A stretch of DNA of 64,000 nucleotides, taken from Burkholderiales bacterium (GTDB lineage Bacteria > Pseudomonadota > Gammaproteobacteria > Burkholderiales > Ga0077523). The notes beneath the pieces were generated by a model that was not told where the DNA came from, made no database searches, and saw only the letters and a program-made list of their open reading frames with translations. Shown here piece after piece: positions 53,790-64,000 of the stretch. Position 1 is the stretch's first letter. Every line of letters begins with the position of its first letter. The stretch lies in NCBI GenBank assembly GCA_022843925.1, contig JALHMS010000020.1:35419-99418 (forward strand). The letters run 5' to 3'. Made by a program: the position numbers and the translations under genes.

Positions 53790-53844
53790 GATTCCACTCC
53801 AGGCGGGGACGGCATGCGCCCCGTGGCGACACCACCCGTCCCGC

Positions 53845-54510
53845 TCATCGGCGGAGTAGATACCGGGCATCGTCGAAGGTTCCGACCCAGGCCGGCCGGT
53901 ACACGACCAGCAGCGTGACGATCATGCCGGTGAGCGTGGCCTCGGCGAATCCGAGGAGCAGGCAATACGGCAGGAACTCCTCGGCCATCATCGCCTCGCC
54001 CGGCGTGCCGAAGATCGCATGCAGCCCGACCGTCGCGCCGCCGCTGCCGACCATGGCAAGGCCGGCACCGAAGAACGCGGCCACGAAGAGGTAGACGAAC
54101 AGGTTCGGTGGCAGCAATCGCTGGGACAGCCGCAGGGTTGCGTGACTCAGTGTCACGGGCAGCACGGCGAGCAGGAGGACATCCATGGAAAGCGCCGCGG
54201 GCTCGATCTGCCCCATGAGGAGCCGCCCGACCAGCACGAGCGAGAGACATCCGATGGCGAGGCCGGGGCCGAACATCAGTGTGACCGCAGTGGCGCCGAG
54301 GAAGTGGAAATCGAGGCCACCGATCATCGGGGACCGAATGCTCCACAGTACGAGCAGGGATACGCACGTGCCCAGCCAGAGGTGGCTGAAGGCACTGTCG
54401 CCGAGCCTGCGCCAGGGCGCCCGAAGAACGAAGGCGAGGGCCATCGCGGTCAGGACGCCGTGGGCGAGCAGATACCAGACCGGCGGCAGCAGGGCGGCAG
54501 GGATGTTCAC
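53845..54510 (-). CDS. CbiM-like membrane protein (ECF transporter permease family)
   Basis: A 221-residue protein with six or seven hydrophobic segments. The blocks GLDFHFLGATAVTLMFGP and TVGLHAIFGTPGEAMMAEEF match the CbiM/NikM S-component family of cobalt and nickel uptake systems. The metal-binding N-terminal Met-His of true CbiM proteins is absent here (Met-Asn-Ile), and no CbiN, CbiQ or CbiO genes lie nearby. It may transport something else or work alone. It follows metH, a cobalamin-dependent enzyme, in the same direction, 75 bases downstream. Confidence 0.72.
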   Translation of the reverse strand: MNIPAALLPPVWYLLAHGVLTAMALAFVLRAPWRRLGDSAFSHLWLGTCVSLLVLWSIRSPMIGGLDFHFLGATAVTLMFGPGLAIGCLSLVLVGRLLMGQIEPAALSMDVLLLAVLPVTLSHATLRLSQRLLPPNLFVYLFVAAFFGAGLAMVGSGGATVGLHAIFGTPGEAMMAEEFLPYCLLLGFAEATLTGMIVTLLVVYRPAWVGTFDDARYLLRR

Positions 54511-54541
54511 GGAACGGGCAGACCTCCTCCGGATCGAGTGT

Positions 54542-54585
54542 CCTCCGGCCGGGGGCCACCCGCAAGCTTGCCGCCCGGTCGGAGG
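54542..54585 (-). terminator. Large hairpin directly after metH
   Basis: The arms CCTCCG and CGGAGG enclose further GC-rich complementary sequence, forming a hairpin that begins at the base after the metH stop codon. No T run follows, so it may stabilise the metH transcript end or only weaken read-through into the CbiM-like gene. Confidence 0.4.
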
Positions 54586-58284
<3,699 letters not shown>

Positions 58285-58300
58285 GAGAAGTAGGCCCCTG

Positions 58301-58339
58301 AAAAAAGAAAAACCCGACCGCCAAGGGGCGACCGGGTTT
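58301..58339 (-). terminator. Intrinsic terminator in the metH leader
   Basis: A 13-bp continuous stem including two G-U pairs (58327-58339 with 58310-58322), a CCTT loop and a T-rich tail TTTCTTTTTT. It lies between the riboswitch and the TTG start of metH, so it must be bypassed for metH to be made. It is positioned exactly as an expression platform. Confidence 0.82.
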
Positions 58340-58341
58340 CC

Positions 58342-58400
58342 GAGTCGCGCTTTAGCGGTATTTGTAATGCGCCCGCAAGCTGCAACTCAAATCGGCGCGA
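58342..58400 (-). ncRNA. SAM-II (SAM-alpha) type riboswitch upstream of metH
   Basis: Read on the minus strand, the element has stem P1 (GCGCC with GGCGC) around a loop GATTTGAGTTGC, then CATTACAAATACCGCTAAAG. Loop bases GAGTTGC (58382-58388) can pair over seven positions with GCGACTC (58342-58348), giving the H-type pseudoknot of SAM-II aptamers. The CGCTAAAG core also fits that class. A sigma-70 promoter lies just before it and an intrinsic terminator just after. High SAM would be expected to shut off metH. Class assignment is from memory of the consensus, not a covariance search. Confidence 0.75.
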
Positions 58401-58410
58401 AGGGCTTCAA

Positions 58411-58438
58411 CTTAAATGCTGGGGCGTCGGCCTGTCAA
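58411..58438 (-). promoter_or_regulatory. Sigma-70 promoter of metH
   Basis: A perfect -35 TTGACA (58438-58433 on the minus strand) and a -10 TTTAAG (58416-58411, four of six) are 16 bases apart. The start point would fall near 58404, just before the riboswitch, so the whole aptamer is in the leader. Confidence 0.65.
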
Positions 58439-58475
58439 CCCGGCGCGCGTCGCCATGAGAGCGTCATCGTCGCTG

Positions 58476-59972
58476 CTATCGGACTTCCGATCGCCTGTAT
58501 CGCAGCGCCTCTGCCACGTGTGCGCCGGTGACGCCGTGGTCCCCGGCGAGGTCGGCGATCGTCCGGGCAACCTTGCGGATCCGGTGAAATCCGCGCGCGG
58601 ACAGGCCGAGCCGCGTCACTGCCTGGCGAAGCATCGCGTCGCCCCGCTCGTCAGGGGTGCAGTGATCTTCCACGCCGCGGGCGTCGAGCCTCGCATTGGG
58701 ACATCCCTGGCGGGCCAGCTGGGCCTCGCGGGCGGTCGTGACACGGCTGCGGATCGCGGCGCTGCTCTCGCCGTCCGACCGGGCCGCCAGCTCGTCCTCG
58801 GTCAGGGCGCCCACCTCGAACTGCAGGTCGATGCGATCGAGCAGCGGACCCGAGATGCGGCCCCGGTATCGCGCCACCTGATCCGGCGTACAGTGACATC
58901 GCCCGCTGGCATGGCCAAGATAGCCGCACGGACACGGATTCATCGCTGCCACGAGCTGGAACACAGCGGGGAATTCGGCCTGCCTCGCAGCCCGCGAAAC
59001 ACTGACCTTGCCGGACTCGAGGGGCTCGCGCAGCACCTCCAGGACATGTCGGTCGAACTCGGGAAGTTCGTCGAGGAACAGCACGCCGTGCATTGCCATC
59101 GAGATCTCGCCGGGGCGCGGCTGGCTTCCGCCGCCCACGAGTGCGACGGCCGACGCCGTGTGATGCGGCGCCCGGTAGGGACGCCGGGCCCACTGCCGGA
59201 CGTCGAAGCCCGATGAGCCCAGGGACTGCACCGCGGCGGATGCCAGGGCCTCGTCGTCGGTCATCGGCGGCAGAATCCCCGGAAACCGCTCCGCCAGCAT
59301 GCTCTTGCCCGTTCCGGGCGGGCCCGTCATCAGGGCGCTGTGGCCTCCCGCGGCGGCCACCTCCAGCGCCCGCCGGGCAGCCATCTGCCCCTTCACATCC
59401 GCCATGTCCGGATAGGTCATCTTCTCTGTGACCGGCGCCTGCTGCCAGCGCTCCAGCGGCGCCAGACCCCGCAGGTGCGCGCACACCTCGAGGAGATTGC
59501 GCGCGCCGTAGACGATGGCCGCCCCGACCAATGCCGCCTCCTGGGCACTCTGGGAGGGCAGCAGAAAAGCCCGGCCCGCCGCATGCGCGCGGTAGGTCAT
59601 GGCCAGGGCACCGCGTACCGGGCGAAGCTCTCCAGTAAGTGCCAGCTCACCGGCAAACTCATACTGGTCAGGCGCTGGGATCTTCAGCTGGTGTGCCGCG
59701 ATGAGTATTCCCAGCGCGATGGGGAGGTCGAATCGACCACTTTCCTTGGGGAGATCGGCTGGCGCGAGGTTGACGGTCACGCGGCGCTGCGGGAACTCGA
59801 AACCACAGTTCTGGATGGCACTGCGCACGCGATCCCGGGCTTCCTTCACCTCGGCCTCGGGAAGCCCGACGATCTGGAAGGACGGCAGCCCGTTGGCGAG
59901 ATGGACCTCGACGATCACCTCGGGTGCATCCACGCCGGCGAGAGCCCGGCTGCGCAGGACCGCAAGACTCAC
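58476..59972 (-). CDS. comM: ComM/YifB-type AAA ATPase (Mg-chelatase-like)
   Basis: A 498-residue protein with an N-terminal Lon-like domain (about 1-170, VEVHLANGLPSFQIVGLPEAEV) and a magnesium-chelatase-type AAA core: Walker A GPPGTGKSMLAERF, Walker B GVLFLDELPEF and the C-terminal ARGFHRIRKVARTIADL region. ComM is a hexameric helicase that promotes branch migration during natural transformation, so the host may be naturally competent. It starts ATG 59972, 44 bases after ubiK, and may share its promoter. Confidence 0.94.
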   Translation of the reverse strand: MSLAVLRSRALAGVDAPEVIVEVHLANGLPSFQIVGLPEAEVKEARDRVRSAIQNCGFEFPQRRVTVNLAPADLPKESGRFDLPIALGILIAAHQLKIPAPDQYEFAGELALTGELRPVRGALAMTYRAHAAGRAFLLPSQSAQEAALVGAAIVYGARNLLEVCAHLRGLAPLERWQQAPVTEKMTYPDMADVKGQMAARRALEVAAAGGHSALMTGPPGTGKSMLAERFPGILPPMTDDEALASAAVQSLGSSGFDVRQWARRPYRAPHHTASAVALVGGGSQPRPGEISMAMHGVLFLDELPEFDRHVLEVLREPLESGKVSVSRAARQAEFPAVFQLVAAMNPCPCGYLGHASGRCHCTPDQVARYRGRISGPLLDRIDLQFEVGALTEDELAARSDGESSAAIRSRVTTAREAQLARQGCPNARLDARGVEDHCTPDERGDAMLRQAVTRLGLSARGFHRIRKVARTIADLAGDHGVTGAHVAEALRYRRSEVR

Positions 59973-60016
59973 GATCGCGGGTCCGTCGCCAAGGCGCGGT
60001 GGGCTGCGGCCGGGGC

Positions 60017-60262
60017 TCAGTCGGACCCGCGAGCGGCGGCCTCCAGGGCCGCGACGCGATGCTCCAGCGCTGTCAGCGCTTCGCGGGTGCGCGCAAGCAC
60101 CGCGGTCTGGGCATCGAATTCCTCGCGCGGGACCAGATCCATCCGGGCAAGGGCGTGGGAAAGCAGCGCCTTCGAGTTGCGCTCGATGTCACCGAGCGGT
60201 GTCGAGGCCGCCAGTTGCTCGATGCGTCGTGCGAAGTCCTGGAAAGACGATCGCGCCGTCAT
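60017..60262 (-). CDS. ubiK: UbiK-family ubiquinone biosynthesis accessory factor
   Basis: An 81-residue protein (formerly YqiC/DUF526). It is mostly helical, with a C-terminal coiled coil (EFDAQTAVLARTREALTALE onward) that trimerises in characterised members. UbiK binds UbiJ and the lipid phase of the ubiquinone biosynthetic complex. The start ATG 60262 follows an AGGAG site. ubiK-comM adjacency is frequent in betaproteobacteria. Confidence 0.88.
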   Translation of the reverse strand: MTARSSFQDFARRIEQLAASTPLGDIERNSKALLSHALARMDLVPREEFDAQTAVLARTREALTALEHRVAALEAAARGSD

Positions 60263-60291
60263 GGGTTGGCTCCTGGCTGCGTGGGACTTGG

Positions 60292-60300
60292 AGTGTAACA
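60292..60300 (-). promoter_or_regulatory. Extended -10 promoter of ubiK
   Basis: On the minus strand TGTTACACT gives an extended -10 element (TGn followed by TACACT) about 30 bases before the ubiK start. No convincing -35 was seen, which is usual for extended -10 promoters. Confidence 0.4.
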
Positions 60301-60453
60301 AGGCACCCGCGCGACGAGCATCCGGACCGCACACATCACCGCCGGCACCGCTGCAGTGCGGCTTCGCACACGGTTCGCACCATATCCGAGCGCGAAAATG
60401 GTGCGACGCGAAATAAAACGCCGCAAGATGTTGTTTATTAGCGCTTTTAACCG

Positions 60454-60469
60454 TGGCATGTCAATTGCG
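60454..60469 (+). promoter_or_regulatory. Sigma-54 promoter of the porin-glnK-amtB operon
   Basis: TGGCATG-TCAA-TTGCG: GG at 60455-60456 and GC at 60467-60468, ten bases apart, with only the last position off consensus. The start would be near 60480. Upstream, GCACCA (60377-60382) and TGGTGC (60399-60404) are inverted half-sites like those bound by NtrC, though 16 rather than about 5 bases apart. This fits nitrogen-limitation control of glnK-amtB. Confidence 0.8.
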
Positions 60470-60541
60470 CCAAGGGGTTTGCTCAGCGGCATGCAACAAG
60501 TGCGCGCTGTGGCAACACAACGACTCTCGAGGAACGCCAAC

Positions 60542-61438
60542 ATGCTGAATTACACAGCTGCCTTCACCCTCGCTTGCGCCACAGCATTTCTCACCTCCGC
60601 GGTAAGCGCCGAAGAAGCGCCCGCAGGCGAGGCATCACCCCACTCCACCTCCGGCAACATGACGTTTGTGACCAACTACGTGGTCCGGGGACTTTCTCAA
60701 ACCAACTTCACGCCCGCCCTGCAAGGGACCTTGGAATACGGGCACGCGAGCGGGTTCTACCTCGGTTTCTTCGGATCGAACGTTTCCTGGCTTGCCGACG
60801 CGTGGGAACCTGCGGCGCCCGGCGTCGACAGCAGTGTCTTCGGCGGCGTGACTGCCGACGTGATCAGCAAGAGCCTCGAAATCGATCTGTATGGCGGCTA
60901 CCGCAACAAGTTCCTGGACGAAATCGGTTACGACGTCGGCATCATCGGCTACTACTATCCGGGCAAGTACACGCTGGACACCGTCACGTATCCCGGGCTG
61001 AGCAAGCCAACCACCTACGAGGCCTACGCCGGCCTCAGTTGGAAATGGATCACGGCGAAGCTCTGGTACACGATCAGCGACGCAGCCTTCATGGTTGGCG
61101 ACGCCCGCGGCACGTACTACGGCAACGTCGCGGCCAACGTGCCTGTGGGTGACACCGGCTTCAACCTCTACGGGCACGTTGGTGTCTGGAATTGGAAGGG
61201 CGACGTCGGCTTCCTGAGGCCCTACGGACTGACGAACGACATCTACGACCTCACCGACTGGAAGGTCGGCGTCACCAAGGACCTCGTCGGCTTCAACCTC
61301 GGCGCGTTCTACACGGGGAGTTCGGCCGACAAGACCGTCACCACCAACACCGGAGGGCAGCTCGCCGCCTGGGGCAACCGCTTCGGCGACAACATCGGCG
61401 ACGACAGCTTCTGGCTCCAGGTCAGTAAGGCTTTCTGA
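60542..61438 (+). CDS. TorF-family putative outer-membrane porin
   Basis: A 298-residue outer-membrane beta-barrel protein. It has a signal peptide (about 1-23, ending VSAEE), then the family block GNMTFVTNYVVRGLSQTN, many amphipathic strands and a terminal Phe (SFWLQVSKAF). This proteobacterial family is often found beside glnK and amtB in betaproteobacteria. It may let ammonium or small nitrogen compounds through the outer membrane. ATG 60542 was chosen for its GAGGAA site; the frame upstream is open but overlaps the promoter. Confidence 0.88.
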   Translation: MLNYTAAFTLACATAFLTSAVSAEEAPAGEASPHSTSGNMTFVTNYVVRGLSQTNFTPALQGTLEYGHASGFYLGFFGSNVSWLADAWEPAAPGVDSSVFGGVTADVISKSLEIDLYGGYRNKFLDEIGYDVGIIGYYYPGKYTLDTVTYPGLSKPTTYEAYAGLSWKWITAKLWYTISDAAFMVGDARGTYYGNVAANVPVGDTGFNLYGHVGVWNWKGDVGFLRPYGLTNDIYDLTDWKVGVTKDLVGFNLGAFYTGSSADKTVTTNTGGQLAAWGNRFGDNIGDDSFWLQVSKAF

Positions 61439-61496
61439 CCGATCACTCACCCGCGGGCGGAGGCATTGGCCGATGCCCGCTTCTCGTGTCTCATAG

Positions 61497-61847
<351 letters not shown>

Positions 61848-61878
61848 CCGCCTTGCACGATCCATGGGGGATACACGA

Positions 61879-63390
61879 ATGAACAGGTTCCTTAGCACCC
61901 TCGCGGCGGCTGCGCTGCTCGCGTTTGCGAGTGGAAGCTTCGCCGACGACAAACCCGCGGATGGCGCAGTGCCCGCGGTGACCGCGCCGGCCGAGAAGCC
62001 CGCCGAAGCCGCGGCTGCCGCCGAGGCGCCAACTTCGGCCGACGCCGAGCCGGCAGACGCCGCGTCCGCCGCAGCGCCGGTCCCGAACAAGGGTGACATC
62101 GCCTTCATGTACACGGCGACCGCCCTCGTCATCCTGATGACGATCCCCGGGCTCGCGCTCTTCTACGGTGGCCTCGTCCGCACGAAGAACATGCTGTCGA
62201 TCCTGATGCAGGTGTTCGTCGTGTTTTCCCTGCTCGCGATCCTCTGGGCCATCTACGGCTACAGCGTCGCCTTCACGGGCGGAAACCCGTTCTTCGGTGG
62301 TCTCTCCAAGGCGTTCCTCTCCGGAGTGACTCCCGACAGCCTCGGCGCCACGTTCTCGAAGGGGGTGGTCATTCCCGAGATGACGTTCATCGCCTTCCAG
62401 ATGACCTTCGCCGCGATCACCCCGTGCCTGATCATCGGATCGTTCGCCGAGCGGATGAAATTCAGCGCGATCCTGCTCTTCATGATCATCTGGTTCACGT
62501 TCTCTTACCTGCCGCTGGCGCACATGGTGTGGTACTGGGACGGCCCCGACGCGATCACGGACAGCGCCACGCTCGCGACGGTGGAGGCCAATGCCGGATA
62601 CCTCTGGGCCAAGGGTGCGCTGGACTTCGCAGGCGGCACGGTGGTGCACATCAACGCGGGCGTCGCCGGGCTGGTGGGTGCCTACCTCGTGGGCAAGCGC
62701 ATCGGCTACGGCAAGGAAGCCCTCACCCCGCACAGCCTGACGATGACGATGATCGGCGCCTCGCTGCTTTGGGTAGGCTGGTTCGGCTTCAACGTCGGCT
62801 CCAATCTGGAAGCCAGCGGCGTCGCGGCCCTTGCCTTCCTGAACACGTTCGTCGCCGCGGCTGCCGCCACGCTGGCCTGGGTCTTCCTGGAGTGGGCGAT
62901 CAAGGGGCGACCCTCGATGCTCGGTGGCGCGTCGGGAGCCGTTGCAGGTCTCGTTGCGATCACGCCGGCCTGCGGGTTCGTCGGTCCGATGGGGGCGATC
63001 GTCCTGGGCGCTGTGGCCGGGGCAGTGTGCCTCTGGGGTGTCACCGGTCTGAAGCGCCTGCTCGGCGCGGACGACGCACTGGACGTGTTCGGTGTACACG
63101 GCCTCGGCGGGATCATCGGCGCGCTGGGCACGGGGATCTTCGCCGCGCCGAGCCTCGGCGGCACAGGTGTCTGGGACTACGTGGCGAACGCTGCCAGCGC
63201 CGACTACTCCATCAGCGGTCACTTCATGGTCCAGCTGACCGGCGTCGCGCTGACCGTCGTCTGGTCCGGCGTGGTCTCGTTCATCGCCTACAAGATCGTG
63301 GACATGCTGGTCGGACTGCGGGTCTCGGAGGAGCGGGAACGCGAAGGCCTCGACGTCACCGAGCACGGCGAGAGCGCCTACCACTACTGA
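61879..63390 (+). CDS. amtB: Ammonium transporter
   Basis: A 503-residue channel subunit with eleven expected helices. The twin-His pore residues lie in GGTVVHINAGVAGLVGAY and DVFGVHGLGGIIGALG. A signal peptide (about 1-22) is followed by an unusual 45-residue Ala/Pro/Glu-rich linker before the first helix at about 73. It starts 31 bases after glnK. The short cytoplasmic tail (GLRVSEEREREGLDVTEHGE) is the usual GlnK docking side. Confidence 0.97.
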   Translation: MNRFLSTLAAAALLAFASGSFADDKPADGAVPAVTAPAEKPAEAAAAAEAPTSADAEPADAASAAAPVPNKGDIAFMYTATALVILMTIPGLALFYGGLVRTKNMLSILMQVFVVFSLLAILWAIYGYSVAFTGGNPFFGGLSKAFLSGVTPDSLGATFSKGVVIPEMTFIAFQMTFAAITPCLIIGSFAERMKFSAILLFMIIWFTFSYLPLAHMVWYWDGPDAITDSATLATVEANAGYLWAKGALDFAGGTVVHINAGVAGLVGAYLVGKRIGYGKEALTPHSLTMTMIGASLLWVGWFGFNVGSNLEASGVAALAFLNTFVAAAAATLAWVFLEWAIKGRPSMLGGASGAVAGLVAITPACGFVGPMGAIVLGAVAGAVCLWGVTGLKRLLGADDALDVFGVHGLGGIIGALGTGIFAAPSLGGTGVWDYVANAASADYSISGHFMVQLTGVALTVVWSGVVSFIAYKIVDMLVGLRVSEEREREGLDVTEHGESAYHY

Positions 63391-63461
63391 TGTTCCTCGC
63401 GGGAATCCCGCAACCCTTCAACCTCTCCTCCTCCGGCAGATACCCAACTCGGTCGGATTCG

Positions 63462-63489
63462 ACGGGCGCCTCGGGCGCCCGTTCTTTTT
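63462..63489 (+). terminator. Intrinsic terminator of the porin-glnK-amtB operon
   Basis: A perfect 9-bp stem (ACGGGCGCC with GGCGCCCGT) with a three-base loop is followed by TCTTTTT. It lies 72 bases after the amtB stop. Confidence 0.9.
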
Positions 63490-63572
63490 CGTGCACGCGC
63501 GGGACGGAACGACGGCAGGAAACGCGAGTCCACTTCGCATCTCGTCACGCGCCTGCTCCCGGGCGAACCACG

Positions 63573-64000
63573 ATGCTCCGTATCCACGCCCCACGAAGGC
63601 GGCTCCTCGCGCTCGTCGCGCATGCCGCCCTGGCAGCCCCATTGCTGCGCCCGCTGAACGCCCGGTCGGCATCACGCAGCGCCCATCAGTTCGTGGAGAT
63701 CGCAGCGCCCGCGGCGGAAGTATGGAATCGCCTCGGTACGTTCGACGACTTCCAGCGCTGGAACCCCTCGGTGCGCGCCATGCGGATCCTGCGAGGACAA
63801 GGCAATGAGGTCGGGAGCATCCGGCAACTGCAGTTCCGCAACGGCATGCGGATACAGCACGAGCTGACCCGACTGGATCCGGATCTGATGCGGAAGGAAT
63901 GGCGCCTGGCCGGATGGAGCGAGATTCCGCTCGAGGAGTACCGCGCCTCGATATCGGTGATCGAGATGGAGCCGCGGCTCTCGATGGTGGTCTGGCAGTC
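63573..64000 (+). CDS. Exported SRPBCC-fold protein, cut by the window end
   Basis: At least 142 residues, open at the right edge. A basic, hydrophobic N-terminus (about 1-32) looks like a signal peptide. From about residue 37 the frame reads as a polyketide cyclase/START-like domain: HQFVEIAAPAAEVWNRLGTF, then DFQRWNPSVRAMRIL. Similar proteins bind small hydrophobic ligands; none can be named. The ATG at 63573 has no strong ribosome binding site, so the start may differ. Confidence 0.65.
   Translation, partial: MLRIHAPRRRLLALVAHAALAAPLLRPLNARSASRSAHQFVEIAAPAAEVWNRLGTFDDFQRWNPSVRAMRILRGQGNEVGSIRQLQFRNGMRIQHELTRLDPDLMRKEWRLAGWSEIPLEEYRASISVIEMEPRLSMVVWQ

Noticed and set aside
60377..60404. 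NtrC binding site (GCACCA and TGGTGC inverted).
   Set aside because: The half-sites are 16 bases apart, not about 5 as in a standard dyad. Kept only as supporting context for the sigma-54 promoter, not as a feature.
61446..61490. Hairpin between the porin and glnK genes (GCGGGC with GCCCGC).
   Set aside because: Long loop, no T run, and it lies within an operon; it may be a processing signal but there is no clear support for a terminator.

Overview
The window is a GC-rich (roughly two-thirds GC), densely packed bacterial chromosome segment. Gene content and order point to a betaproteobacterium: glyQ-glyS-gmhB-plsC, lptM-lysA, an XrtA (exosortase A) exopolysaccharide locus, msrP-msrQ, an orphan TrpB2, ubiK, and a PII-AmtB operon with a sigma-54 promoter. 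I cannot name the genus. I see no transposase, phage gene, CRISPR array, rRNA or intact tRNA.

Layout. 1-11.8 kb (+): an exported rhodanese protein, then a tightly overlapping run of housekeeping genes (glycyl-tRNA synthetase alpha and beta, heptose-bisphosphate phosphatase, acyltransferase, YgjP-like metallopeptidase, LptM, LysA) ending in a two-gene RND efflux system. 12-14.5 kb (+): a TrpB2-type tryptophan synthase beta chain, a DUF1761-like membrane protein and a small exported TPR protein. 14.5-15 kb: a 525-base stretch in which I find no gene.

15-44 kb (-): the centrepiece. A PEP-CTERM protein gene lies next to a locus of about 27 kb containing the XrtA/PEP-CTERM exopolysaccharide machinery. 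Read in its transcribed direction (44 kb down to 16.6 kb) the locus runs: export lipoprotein, chain-length determinant, tyrosine autokinase, outer-membrane protein, GspA-like ATPase, polysaccharide deacetylase, FemAB-like protein, Stp1, exosortase-EpsI fusion, Stp2, AsnB-like amidotransferase, GT2, GtrA, GtrB-like GT2, GT39-like membrane protein, Stp3, a GT4, a phenylacetate-CoA-ligase-like enzyme, an O-ligase/polymerase, a Wzx flippase, a decayed methyltransferase, an intact methyltransferase and a last glycosyltransferase. Many junctions are ATGA/GTGA overlaps, so most of it could be one transcript. A textbook sigma-54 promoter lies in front of the first gene, and a weaker sigma-54-like element precedes the PEP-CTERM gene. 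Together these suggest coordinated control of polysaccharide synthesis and of one sorted surface protein.

44-54.5 kb (-): msrQ-msrP (periplasmic methionine sulfoxide repair), an esterase-like hydrolase, the MgtE Mg2+ channel, two small exported proteins, an amidase, two small membrane proteins, an M61-like metalloprotease and a CbiM-like membrane protein. 54.6-58.4 kb (-): cobalamin-dependent methionine synthase metH, preceded by a sigma-70 promoter, a SAM-II-type riboswitch and an intrinsic terminator. 58.5-60.3 kb (-): comM and ubiK. 60.4-63.4 kb (+): a sigma-54 promoter driving a TorF-like porin, glnK and amtB, closed by a strong terminator. The window ends inside an exported SRPBCC-fold protein gene.
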